From: Nematostella vectensis
Taxonomy: Eukaryota > Cnidaria > Anthozoa > Actiniaria > Edwardsiidae
DNA: 64,000 nt
NCBI RefSeq assembly: GCF_932526225.1
Contig: NC_064036.1
Coordinates: forward strand, 11,711,181 to 11,775,180
Direction of reading: 5' to 3'
Shown here: in pieces, positions 1 to 21,111 of the stretch
Layout of the letters: every line of letters starts with the position of its first letter
How positions within the stretch are numbered: the stretch's first letter is position 1
Notes under the pieces: model-generated
Told to the model about the DNA's origin: nothing
Seen by the model: only the letters and a program-made list of their open reading frames with translations
Databases searched by the model: none
Program-made: the position numbers and the translations under genes

Positions 1-167
1 TGCTCCGAAGCCAGCACTCGTTGTCTTCGAATGTCCCGCTCCCACCGTCGTGCTGGGAGATATCATGTACCTGATGTCAGCGGTTACCTTCGCAGTACTA
101 ATATGCTTTGTTATCAACTTTGTCATGAAGATGCATGTCCAGTCGAAGGTCAATCCCCCCCCCCCAG
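1..167 (+). CDS. possible exon with one transmembrane segment
   Basis: The left edge is open in frame 2. It encodes a short leader, then a hydrophobic stretch (roughly residues 22-42, starting MYLMSAVTFAVLICF) followed by a positively charged patch, as expected for one membrane span. A good 5' splice site (CAG then GTGAGC) follows a C-run at position 168. Frame 1 is also open but reads as an arginine-rich composition, so frame 2 is preferred. Spliced to an AG near 408, frame 2 stops after about 33 codons and frame 1 joins a long open frame. I cannot decide which is used. The family is not recognised, and the rest of the gene is left of the window. Confidence 0.3.
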
Positions 168-408
168 GTGAGCGTTTATTAAAGTGGGAAGATTAAAGAA
201 CCACACCCCTACACCAACACGACAATAGCATTGCCATTTGTACGGCAATACTTGGCTATTTTTATATCGTATTTCCATAAAAGCTGCTGGATCGTCATTC
301 GGTACCAGTAGTTAATGTGCTGTGTATTATTAGACCATTTGTATGGACTTGAAACGGGTATACTTTCCTATCCTATTCCCAGTGACGTTGATTGCTCTTG
401 TGTTTATC

Positions 409-2471
409 AGGGAGTGCGTCTTGCCAGCATCACCGAGGTGCATCCAAGAGGAGACTGGTGCTTGTCCATCTATTGCGTCGACAGACCGCCAAGAGAGTGA
501 TGCTCTCGTAACCACCGAGGTGAACGTGCAGCCGTCCTCGGCCGTAAAGAACAAGGGGATTGCATCCTCTACAGGGCTCAAGGAGCTCCGCCTGGTTGAC
601 CTGCGTGCATCATGGGACACACAAAGCCTCCAGAGACTTGCCGCTTGTGCATCGCGCCAGGGGCGTCAAGTCACACTCCATCCCTCTCTCGCCGAGTCTT
701 TGACTACGTTGATGAGACCCCTCAGTTTAGAGCTTAACCAAATGGAGCCTCTGTCATCGTCAGCTAAACGACCTGTGTTGGTTACCTTTGATGGCAGATA
801 CCCAACCATTCGACGTCGCGTCAAGGTTCATCTGATGGATTACTGCGCAACAGAACCAGATCACATGTCAGCGCTTTTATCTTCCGTCAGCCAGGTGTCA
901 CATGATGAGCATGAGTGGATGACGGCATGAGATATCTGAGCACCTTAAAGCTAACACAATCAGTGTTACAACTCTGCAACTAGGCCTTGAGGGTCTTGAC
1001 ATGGGTTTCACGGATACAACATCCCGCCCTTTCTTAGTGTCTGTATTTGGTTGCGTGAATGAGGAAGGTCAGGATGAGGAGACGAAACAAGACCAGACTG
1101 GCATCATGACGATTGAAGAAATGTTCTTGCCAGTGAGACAGATGGTTGTTGAATTTCCTTCTGGTTTCACGAAGCCTTACCATTCTGGCATTCGTGTGGC
1201 ATTCAGTGGCGAACAACTGGCACCGACGTCGGTGAATGGTGAACAAACACACATAATCCAGGGGGCCGCTGACGGAGCGAAGCTGGAAATTAACGATGAA
1301 TCCAAGATAATAGCTGACAAGACAGAGGTTGCGGATGTGAGTATTCAAAGTGCTCCAACAATAACAGAGATACAGAAGGAAAAAGAAATTATATCTAACC
1401 AGTATCTTAAAAGGAACGAAGAGTCCTCAAGTGTAGAAGAACCACAGCTGGAGACTGGAGGTGAAGACGATCGAGTATCAAAGAATGACAACCATGCTAA
1501 CCTAATAACTGATGCAGGTGTTTTGCATGCACCAAATGAAGGCAATGATGGCGAACTTACCTCTGGCCACACACCTTCGACCTCTGCTAATGATGGGGAC
1601 ACTAGCAATAAAAACCAGCAGCTCCTTCATAAATGCGTTCAAGCACAGAAAAAGAAGGCGAAGCACAAAAACCAAAGACCAAAAGCATCTCAGCGCAGAT
1701 CACGCAAAGACATAAAAGAGTGTCCAACTAAAAAAGATGAACCAGAATTATCGGTAAAAAGAACGAAATCCATCTTTCGTCAAAACAGAAGCGAGAGTCG
1801 ATCAAGAAGTCGTACCTCCTAAGCACTTCCCCGTGACAGAGTCATCAGACACGAGTTCTAATGAAATCGGCCATCAGGCTGAAGAGATGACTCCTCATAA
1901 GACGCCGTCAGACTCTGAACTTACCGCAAGTATTGCTGATGCACAAGAAGGAAAGATCAAGGGGAGTAATAAGCTCAACGTGCGAACAAAGCAGAACAAG
2001 TCGAAAAGACGACAAACAAAATGGATGCAGAAGCTGAACAATTGTCTTAGCAAGGCGTTAAGATGAATCGAGAGAGCAAAAAACAGAAAAGAATGGAAAG
2101 CTTGTCCGTCAAGAAGCCAGTTACTCCAAAAAGAATAGAAGATGCATCGAAGAAGGAAGCTCGTGTAGAGTCGCCAAGTAAGTCATCTTTTCGAATTGTT
2201 AGTTAAGTTGTTTAACAAGGAGATAGTTCAATCATATTGTTCATCTGTAAGATCAACCAAAAAAGGAAAACGTCGAAACAATCATGGAGATGATCACCCC
2301 AGAAAGGGCCACGCCTGTGGAGTAATGGGTAGACCTTCCATGCCTTCCACCACCAAGAGGAGTTCATATGCCACAGCGACCCAAAAGGGAAACAGCACAG
2401 GGAGAGAAAACCACAGAGAATCATATCAGACGAATGGTATGGTACAAGATGAAGCAAGATCAAATAATAGG
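409..2471 (+). pseudogene. decayed gene encoding a charged, low-complexity protein
   Basis: Coding-like sequence runs through the region but changes frame repeatedly. One open frame ends at 930. Another covers about 923-1822 and becomes rich in Lys, Glu, Ser and Arg. The next continues to 2066, and the next to a 5' splice site near 2170. A further exon-like piece, about 2253-2471, ends at a GTAAGA donor and has an in-frame TAA at 2323-2325. At each switch the amino-acid character carries on in the new frame, which suggests indels in a former single coding sequence rather than separate genes. The protein would be mostly disordered and nuclear-like in composition. No domain is recognised here. 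It sits just before the peptidase fragment at 2940 and may belong to the same unit. Sequencing indels are an alternative explanation. Confidence 0.45.
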
Positions 2472-2539
2472 TAAGAGGCAAAGCAAGTTGATACTTTTTC
2501 GCTGGGGAGATTGAATCACCCTTCAAAAGTCAAAACGTT

Positions 2540-2712
2540 ATAGAGGGGGGCGTAAGGGTTTGCGGTGATGCGGTGATGCGTTAATCTGGCGCCGTTTTTC
2601 GTATTTTATTCCGCGGTTTTGCGGTTTCTCTAGACTGCGCGGTTTACTGTTATTTACTCATTTTGACGGTTTTGCGTTTTTCTGTGCGGTTTTGCGGTTT
2701 TCGCACGCCCGT
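2540..2712 (+). repeat. degenerate GCGGTTTT / GCGGTGAT low-complexity tract
   Basis: Irregular tandem copies of TGCGGTGA and then GCGGTTTT occur through this stretch. No coding potential is seen. It separates two parts of the decayed gene. Confidence 0.6.
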
Positions 2713-2939
2713 TCCTAACATTTATGGTGACTAGTTCTTTTTTTATAAAATGGCCACTTGAGTAGCGTGGATAGCAAAAGACAGGGAAAAGCTAAGGAAG
2801 AAGATGAAAAAAAAATAATTGCTGGAAGACAGGTGGAGGTTATCTTTCTCCCGAGTGCTACTCTATCATCCTGTATTCCCGTTTAGAATAAACTAGATGT
2901 TTTACATTTCTGTTTATAGTTACAAGTCACGTGATAGCA

Positions 2940-3456
2940 AAAGCAGCTCGCGTCTTCTCGTCAAGGCAAACATGCACCAAGGGGACGCAAGACTTATCAT
3001 TCCAGGTGTACAGTGTTGTTCCATTGCTCTCTGCGCCATCCTCAGAGCGTCCGGCAAAAGTCCTTTGCTCTGGACGCCTGAGGACATGGACAACATCATT
3101 CTCACCGGGGATAAAAGACACAGGGAGACTCAAGAGAAGATGGCATTGAAAGTAGTATTGATTCCCTAAACGAGTATGACATGTTCATCGTTCGGTATCT
3201 ACTTTATACAATAGCCTTATTTAAGACATCTCAAACCTGGTTGTTGTTTGATTCGCATAATCGAGACCAGAATGGATTTAGACATCCTAACGGGAAGGCC
3301 GTTCTTCTCGAGTTCAAGACCCTACGAAGTGTTGGCTGTTACATCAGGCGATTCGTGAGCTGCAACGGCTTAAGCGAAGAGACGTGTCCACGCCCTCTAG
3401 ATGATTCGCAATTGAGCTATGAGCTGGCCGGCATTAAGGTAGCAGTACTGAGCTGA
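2940..3456 (+). pseudogene. broken OTU/C76-like cysteine peptidase domain
   Basis: The first half contains a HQGDARLIIPGVQCCSIAL block, in which QC would hold the catalytic cysteine. A conserved-looking Trp-x-x-x-Asp-(Met/Ile)-Asp-x-Ile segment follows. The second half contains WLLFDSHNRDQNG, with the Asp-x-His pair expected of the same fold, and then a conserved 'G-x-A-V-L-L-x-F' strand. The halves are in different frames, with the switch near 3140. Domains of this type (herpesvirus tegument-peptidase-like, OTU-like) are common in proteins of large DNA transposons and related repeats in cnidarian genomes, from memory. The frameshift makes a working enzyme unlikely. A mobile-element or domesticated origin is inferred, not shown. 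Confidence 0.5.
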
Positions 3457-3693
3457 GCTAGGGTACTTTGCACGTGACATTGATAATGCATTGCTGGCGA
3501 TTCTTTGCTTACTCGGACTAAGAATTTAAAAATATTGTATATTTTGTGTATAGCGAATAAAGTACGTTTAATATCATCTGTTTCTTCCTTTTTACTCCCT
3601 CTGCGAAAAACGGGAGGCTCACTGGTTAACAAAAGGGTAACTTTTCGCATTTTATTGCATCCCCTCCCCCTGTTTTTGAAACCAATAATTCGT

Positions 3694-3960
3694 TCAATCA
3701 AAATTACTCAGAAGTCTTGACTCAGAAATCTCGTCCCCAGAGTCCTTCTTATTTCTATGCATGCGTTGCCAATGCTGCCATGCGTTGGCTAGGGACGAGA
3801 TTGCCGCTGATGTGGCAAGGCCGTGCAAGTCCTGCAATGGAAGCTCCATCAAGGTCTTTGGGACTTGCTCAAATGTTTTTTTTTTTATTTGCTTGAAATG
3901 TTTGCTTGTTCGTCGAACTGTTTGTAAGCACATTAGCCCGCCGGCACTTCTCACAGAACT
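3694..3960 (-). repeat. possible dispersed repeat with a short spurious reading frame
   Basis: A short open frame on the minus strand ends in residues MHRNKKDSGDEIS. The DNA carries the pair CTCGTCCCCAGAG and AGGGACGAGATTG. This DNA pattern looks like a dispersed anthozoan repeat from memory, so the frame is not called a gene. No splice context or domain supports it. Confidence 0.25.
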
Positions 3961-3987
3961 TTTAGAGGGGCTTCCTGTGTTCTGTAC

Positions 3988-4248
3988 TAGATACCTATTT
4001 CAGAAAAGGTTGTCATTGCAAATGGCAAATGGCAAATGGTAAATGGGTTATGGGTACTAAATATTCGTAAAATAAAAGGTGTTAAATAAAGTCCAGCAAT
4101 GTCAGAGCCAAGCATTGGTAACCTTTCATAGATAATTGTTTTGATTTATCCATATTCTTCGAGACGCATGGTTACTTTCGGTCGTAGAACTGCCATTTGC
4201 CAATCGCCATTTGCACTGACAACCTTTATTATTGAAATAGGTGTATAT
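3988..4248. mobile_element. fold-back MITE, copy A
   Basis: The element is about 260 bp with inverted ends. The left arm reads ATACCTATTTCAG...AGGTTGTCA followed by GCAAATGGCAAATGG. The right arm is its imperfect reverse complement, ending CAACCTTTATTATTGAAAT then AGGTGTAT. The same terminal motif bounds a second element of the same length at 17137-17396. It has no coding content. Confidence 0.7.
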
Positions 4249-4249
4249 C

Positions 4250-5304
4250 ATTTAGGCAATTCCGGAAGCGGAGCCCAACATATCACTGGTTGTTCGTATC
4301 TATAAAGTACAGCCCTTGACTGACAGTTATGAAAGAGCCGCAGTTATTTATACATCTTGTGAAACTACCACAACTATGATTTATTTTAAAATTGTTGCCT
4401 TGCTTGCAGGGAAAATGCCAAATTGCACAATTTACATCAAGTAAAATTTAACAACAAAAAATAGTTAATAATATAAAAATATACATGCACAAATTCCTCG
4501 ATTCTGATTGGCTGAGAGCAGTGCAGTGCAGTTCTTATTCAATGCAAAAACTTGCATTTTACGTTTGCCGTAAAATCAATTTCAAATAATTTAATGTGTC
4601 ATTAATTTATTTTTCTCACATGATGGATGATACAGGATTTTCTCTGTTATTTACATAGTAGACCAAGTTTAAATCCAATTTAAATTCGTAGTTATGAAAG
4701 TTATCAGATGCCCGGGTTTTTAGAATGCTGTCGCCTGTTTAGGTCACATTCCTTTTCGCAAAATCGCCCCGTTTTCCATGTTCGTATTTGTGTATTTTCT
4801 CAGTGTTTTTTTCTCGATCACCGTGTCGATTTGGGTTTCCTGTGGAACAAACCGCCGCCAACTTGAAAACGAATTCTCACGTCGCCTCCCCCCATCATCA
4901 ATTAGTAGTCTATACGTTGGACGGACTCTGTCTGTCTGTGGAAACACTATTTTTGGGCTACCTTTGGCAGTCCGCGATACAAGGCGGCCATGTGGATTTT
5001 TCGCACTTGCCCTGTGCACAGTCCTCCCAGGATCTGAGCGAGTACGGGTGAAAGGCTGGATGATGGGCTTCCTGTGGTGAGCTTTAAACGGCTTTTCATA
5101 TGTATTTAAAATATCGCTTCTAAACTGTATTTTTTGCATAAATCCGGCTTATGGAAAATGTGCGAACTGCCCCACACAAATCTAAAAGAATATAGATTTA
5201 ACCCTTGCAATTGACCAAGCAATCTATGAGCACGAGCACTTCACTTCTTCACGAGAACTTCTAGTATAATATTTATAAGCTTTGGCTTTGTAGAATGTTT
5301 GTTT
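4250..5304. other. intergenic, AT-rich then GC-richer promoter side
   Basis: The first half is AT-rich without recognisable genes. From about 4740 the composition becomes richer in CG dinucleotides on both strands, as expected near a housekeeping-type promoter for the kinase gene. Open frames here on either strand overlap each other and show no domain or splice support. No TATA box is convincing. Confidence 0.4.
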
Positions 5305-5308
5305 TGCA

Positions 5309-5544
5309 TACGCGCGTAGCCTGCATAGCAAGCGTTCCCGTGTGTTTTGAGCGCAAAGAAACCCCCCAGAAACCGACGAGAGTTCGACGAGCGAAATTTT
5401 GACCTCGCGAAAAATGGGGCGAGCGCAAAAAACGAAGGAGGGGGAGGGGAGGGGAGGGGAGAGGAAAGAACTTTTCGCCGATTTCCTCTGTTTGTCTGGG
5501 TTTCCTTTCGCTCAAAACACACTACGCAGGCTAGTACGCGCGTC
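5309..5544. mobile_element. promoter-proximal fold-back element with a G-run core
   Basis: The ends are inverted. The left side reads ACGCGCGTAGCCTGCATAG followed by GTGTGTTTTGAGCG. The right side reads CGCTCAAAACACAC followed by TACGCAGGCTAGTACGCGCG. Between them lies a run of GGGGA blocks (about 5436-5465) that could form a G-quadruplex. The element ends about 280 bp before the kinase start codon, so it may lie within the promoter or 5' UTR. Confidence 0.65.
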
Positions 5545-5826
5545 CCCACTTTCGCGCCATTCAATATTCGACCAATCGGACGCTATGCGAAATGACAGGC
5601 ATTCCGTATGTGTCTATGGTCTACCTGTGGTCCCACAATGTTATCCAATCTTTTCCCAAGTGGCCGTGCGAGCATTGTCAGTGAAAGCGGAAACAGAACT
5701 TGAAGGAAGTAATGGAAAATGAGTGGATGCAGTCACGCCAAACCTACTAAGACTTCATCCCCAGACATGGCGATCGCGTAGAAAAGCTCTGACATTATCT
5801 GTATGAAACACTCTTTCCGATGAAGG

Positions 5827-16400
<10,574 letters not shown>

Positions 16401-16407
<7 letters not shown>

Positions 16408-16452
16408 CCACCGTCTCGCTAAAGGGCCATAGCCACTGTCTCGCTAAAGGCT
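16401..16452 (+). repeat. 25-bp tandem repeat across the kinase stop codon
   Basis: GCCATAGCCACCGTCTCGC and then TAAAGG is followed at once by a near-identical copy with one change. The first copy contains the TAG stop codon (16405-16407), so the duplication begins within the last coding residues. Confidence 0.7.
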
Positions 16453-17820
16453 ATTTCGCAAGGGAAATAGACAGATACGGGGGAGTAAGGGAACAAAAGA
16501 TGTTAATACTTCAAATGGGAACGGGTCTTTTTTCCCTTCTCCGCTTGTTTTTTTGGCGCCGGTTTAACATGCTCTTACTTCTCCCCCTCCTTCCCTTGTC
16601 TGTTTCCTACGCTAGTGGAAAGCTGGCTTTATCCAATAAGGTCGCAAAGAACAGTAAAGTCGAAAGTGAAATCCTATTCGATATTTAATATTAAATATAG
16701 GTTACCAAGAGCAATTCGGACAATAGTAGGATGTCGATAGATGTTATATTTGTGTTGATATTTTTACTTACGCCATTTCCTCTATCATTCCAGGCACGGC
16801 ACACACTAAACTATTTTGAACATGCTTTTTTTAAAGCTATAAATACAACAAGTAAAATTATTTAAATATACATATTAGAAGAAGATACTTTTAAATGGTA
16901 AATGCACAATAAATAGTTTATTATAGTATAGTAGGTTATATAGTTCAAAGATAGTGCAGTACACAATAATTGACAATAATGTTGATTTGTAATTAGCTAT
17001 TACAGGATTGTCCCATCGAGGCAACCGACATTAAAGTGTTTAAAGTTTGATTTTTGCGCCATTGATGTCAATCACTAGTGGCGTTAGTGCATTGCCAGAA
17101 AAGACATCTGCAAAAAGCTCTGTAACCTACAAATTTTATACACCTATTTCATGAAAGGTTGCACTCGAGAATCCATGTGTCGTAACCCGCGGTGGTTCAT
17201 GGGTAGCGTATAAACGGCTGAATCTTGTATCTGAAATCCATGTGAATGTCCATAAGGACATAAAAAAGAATTCTACAGCTTTTGAAACCTGAATTTGTAT
17301 TACGCTTATTTGCTTATTAACTTGATACCCATGAAGCACTGCGAGTTACGATACACAGATTCTCGGAGTGCAACCTTATTTGAAATAGGTGTATATTTAC
17401 ACTTCCGCACGAGAAAATCTTTGAAGGCAACAAAAATTCGGTACACAAATTTGGTACAAAGACGACACATTATCTACAGCACTGCACCATCCATTTCGTT
17501 TGGCATAAAAATAAAACTAGTTTTTTCGATGCCAAATAATCACGATTATTAGGGCAAGCCGGCCACTTTATTCTCTGGGGATGCCTTAGTAATCACTGTA
17601 TGTGCGAATATTACTTCTAAATACCCAAATAGTTGCGTTCTTTGAACAGGCCCTGAGAAAGTCTTAGTAAAGACGAAAATTTCGCAGTCGACAGCAAGTT
17701 TTGGTGGACGAAATATTATTTTTAGTATAAGTGTTTTTCAAAAACTATAGGATGATTATGGCAATGGCTAGATAATACTTTCTTGTCCGCCTCGCAGCTC
17801 CATCTCCAAATCCAAGACAC
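16453..17820. other. intergenic gap between two convergent genes
   Basis: No gene is seen. Possible kinase polyadenylation signals (AATAAA, near 16908) lie in the AT-rich part. The region holds the fold-back element at 17137-17396 and ends at the stop codon of the minus-strand channel gene. Confidence 0.5.
17137..17396. mobile_element. fold-back MITE, copy B
   Basis: Inverted arms of about 68 bp run from CACCTATTTCATGAAAGG and to ACCTTATTTGAAATAGGTG. They are flanked by TATA on both sides, consistent with a TA target site. Length and terminal motif match the element at 3988-4248, so these are two copies of one family. The internal arms differ more than the tips. Confidence 0.75.
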
Positions 17821-20800
17821 TTAGGACCGTTGGACTTTGTCTTTTCGGCCAAGACACCAACGTATTCCCAAATCGAAGAACTCGACCAGAGTAAGCAGGC
17901 TACAGCCAAGAAATAGTCCCAAGTTACCTCCAAGATCAGCTAAAACAAATAGAGCAAGTCAGTATGGTTAAAAAAAGTGCCTGCAAGGTCAGTTATGTCA
18001 GTATGGTCAAGAAAATAGCGGCAAGTATATATCGAAATTATTTTCCGACTGGGACCAGAAATCGATATCGTTAAAACGAAAGTACTTGTTACATCTAGTA
18101 TCGTTATACCGAGTATCGTTATATCGAGTATCGTATACCGATTATCGTTATATCGAGTATCGTCATACCGAGTATCGTTATATCGAGTATCGTTATATCA
18201 AGTACCGTTATATCGAGTATCGTTATATCGAGTATCGCTATATCGAGTATCGTTATATCGAGTGTCGTTATATCGAGTATCGTTATATCAAGTACCGTTA
18301 TATCGAGTATCATTATATCGAGTATCGTTATATTAAGTACCGCTATATCGAATGATTATCACGTGACTTTTCAGTGAGTTTGCCTCTCAAATAGTCTCGG
18401 ATTCCAAAAGGCAAGTCGCCTTTTGTTGCACCAAATCACTGGGTACAGCAAGGGCGGTAGGAACAGAGTTTTTTTTTTTTTTTTGTTTTCTTAGTCGGGC
18501 ACATTTCGGCTAGCGCGTCGGGGACAGTACACACGCCACGGGGTAGTAACTCAAATAACTCAACGTAACTCGACCGGGTTTTCTAATCGGAAAGCGCGTC
18601 GCAAAAAAAAAAGCGCGTTTCAGCCAAGTTAGAGGGAATTTCGTTGTTTATTACCAGAATTTAGCCTAACAAAGCTCTGTTCCTACAGCCCTTGGTATAG
18701 TGCAAACAAGAAAAAGCGTTATACTCACATCCAAACCTGCTGATGTCATAATCGTTTTTCTCCTCGAAGACATCTGTCAAGAGGGTTTCGTAGAAAATGC
18801 TTACGATGACAGAATTTGCCCTGAAAAAAGAAAAACAAAACGACAGTATATTAGATTTCAAAAGTATTTGTCACATTTCGGTCTTGTCCCGCTCAACCCC
18901 AGTTTATCACCTTTGCCTTTTTGTTCTAACACACGAAACATTCCTCGTTATGTCTATTCAGCATATTACAACATTTTTACAACATTTAGAAATACTTTTG
19001 TAGGAGGTTCGGATTTCCAGTACCTCATATTATTGATGTAGTCTTCTGTATCGTTAAACGATTTTCTTATTTCCCTCACGAGGCTGGGTGTCGGGTATTG
19101 CAAGAGGGACATTTGGGCACTGTAGCTGATCTCCACACAGGGTTTTGGACAGTCGCACTGATTCGTGTTCCAATTGTAGTACATATATGTCAAGCCAGTT
19201 TCTATCTTAAGAACTGAGCAAAATGGCACATCTCTTATCACTGAAAACAAAGAATGAAACATTGACAAGTACAGTGTCTCCGGGATATTGTCCACACAGG
19301 TTCCTGTCTATCTGTGGTTCGGTATTTTAGTTATCCCTTTGGTATGTCTCAAGGTCGATAACCGATAAAAAAACATAATCATTTAATTATATGCTATATT
19401 TCTGAAGGCCTTGGTCAGTATTGCAAGGCCGAGACCACGGTTTTTCTCGAATACGTACCGACAATATATAAAGTATATTGACCCCGATCGTTACAAGAAC
19501 TTGCAAGGTCCAGATCAGTTTGCGCGATTTGATTGATACTGTACCCCGAAATAAATACATTTTGTTACCCTTGATAGGTGGGAATCCAATAATCCTGCAT
19601 TTGGTTTTCCTCACGAACTCACGGGCCTGACATTCAAGGATGCACGCGGATCTGGAGTAGCGCTCGTAGTACTCGAGTTTTCTCTCGCCGCAATTTGTTT
19701 TGTATGGATGTGGGAGAGATTTTTCCTAATATAATATCAGACTGATTAAAATTGATTTACATTATAATGATATACTAGCGACGAAAACTTAAATTGTTTA
19801 ATGGAAATAAGCCCTTCCCTGCACGCCTCCCAGCAACTGTACATCTGATCCTTGCAACAACAGATTTTAACCTCGATGTTTCGCAATTTTTTCAATATAT
19901 AAGAAATTGGAGAATAAATGATTCCAAATATAGTTATTTCTTTGGACGGAAGAAAAACAAACACAAAGCCATTACAATTCCCCACCCATGGTCACAAAAT
20001 CAAAGTCGTGTCGTTTACCCCTGGGGGCAATGTCTACCTCCCCCCCACCTGATATCCCACATATCCACGTTGTGTTCCCGGGGGTCGACTGAATAAGTTG
20101 CTTTTTGTTGTTTTTATTTAGCCGCCAAAAGCCGTAGCGGGAGTTATGCCGTATCGCCTATTTACCTTGTATCTTTTCACTCTAACATTGGTGTAGAACC
20201 CGGCAGTAATATCGTAGCCTTCTTGGTCCATATTTGGTACGTAACTTTGGTCATGCACAGCTATCTTGAAGCCAATTCCTTCATAGCTGTAAGGGCCATA
20301 GTATTCTTCTGGATGTGCTTCAAGATGAAACTCCAGACGATTATTTCTTCCAGCCTCGGAAACGCGCTGAACGTATGATCTATTTACCCCTGAATTGTAT
20401 GTGTAGCACAGTCCTCTCTAAAAAAGCGCAATAAAGATTTTAAAATTATTTATTGCGTTATGCAAACTCATATAACACCGTTTTAATAAAACAAATAATT
20501 TGTCCCCCTCCTTTTTACATCTTTTATATTTATCTGAGTCTCCCATCAATCTTTCAACCTACCGTGAACGAAAGGAATGAAGTGAAGTTTTTTGCTGAGC
20601 AAATGAAGAAACGTTGAAACATACAGCTGTATGGAATGTTTTCAAACATGTTCTCCCAATCGTGCCCATATTTGTTTACGAAGGTCTCGGCGTCATAACT
20701 GACATTTTCCTTTTTTATATCCTTACGAAATACATCGTCTAACTCATCGAGATATTTCTGTGCTTCTGTCCCGTTAATCTTACTCATTCTCATTATGTTC

Positions 20801-21111
20801 TGGTTACAGATGGTGATGGCAGGAAAGTCTATCTCGTCAGGTTGCTCGACCCCGCGACTCATGACTATCCTGTGCGCTAGGAGCCGATCAACGCTGTTGT
20901 ATAACTGGTAGAACAACGCCACCCAGCATCCTAGTAGCATCAAAAGCCAGATGAAACGCCTAAAAGGCGAGCCAGGGTGAATTAAAAAGTGGAACCCATG
21001 TAATGTTGTGTAGCCAGCAAAATCCTGCAACATGGTCGGTTGTGGCTCTCTTTTCTCGTCTTCTTTACAATCTTTGATATCTGTCTTTGTGTTTTGGTTG
21101 AAAGACTCCAT
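17821..21111 (-). CDS. DEG/ENaC (ASIC-like) sodium channel subunit, complete
   Basis: Six exons in transcript order: 20563-21111, 20166-20417, 19569-19725, 19024-19240, 18729-18820, 17821-17939. Phases are consistent and give 461 residues, slightly shorter than typical ASICs (about 500). The N-terminal His-Gly gating motif is in YTTLHGF (residues 38-39). TM1 is about 54-70, followed by the family signature FPAITICNQN. The cysteine-rich extracellular domain includes GLCYTYN and CDCPKPC. TM2 begins in DLGGNLGLFLGCSLLT. The selectivity-filter triplet reads Gly-Cys-Ser where ASICs usually have Gly-Ala-Ser. The protein should form a trimeric plasma-membrane cation channel; the gating stimulus (protons, peptides or mechanical) cannot be told from sequence. 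A second copy of its first exon lies upstream at 23963-24457. Confidence 0.92.
18094..18352. repeat. 15-bp minisatellite in the last channel intron
   Basis: About 17 copies of a unit close to TATCGAGTATCGTTA occur with scattered substitutions. Open frames through it on both strands are a product of the repeat and are not genes. Confidence 0.9.

Noticed and set aside
4744-5595. Several 80-130 codon frames on both strands upstream of the kinase
   Set aside because: They overlap each other, cover a fold-back element and have no domain or splice support; CG-rich promoter sequence explains them.
18086-18355. Tyr/Arg/Ile repeat protein frames on both strands
   Set aside because: Translation of a 15-bp minisatellite inside a channel intron.
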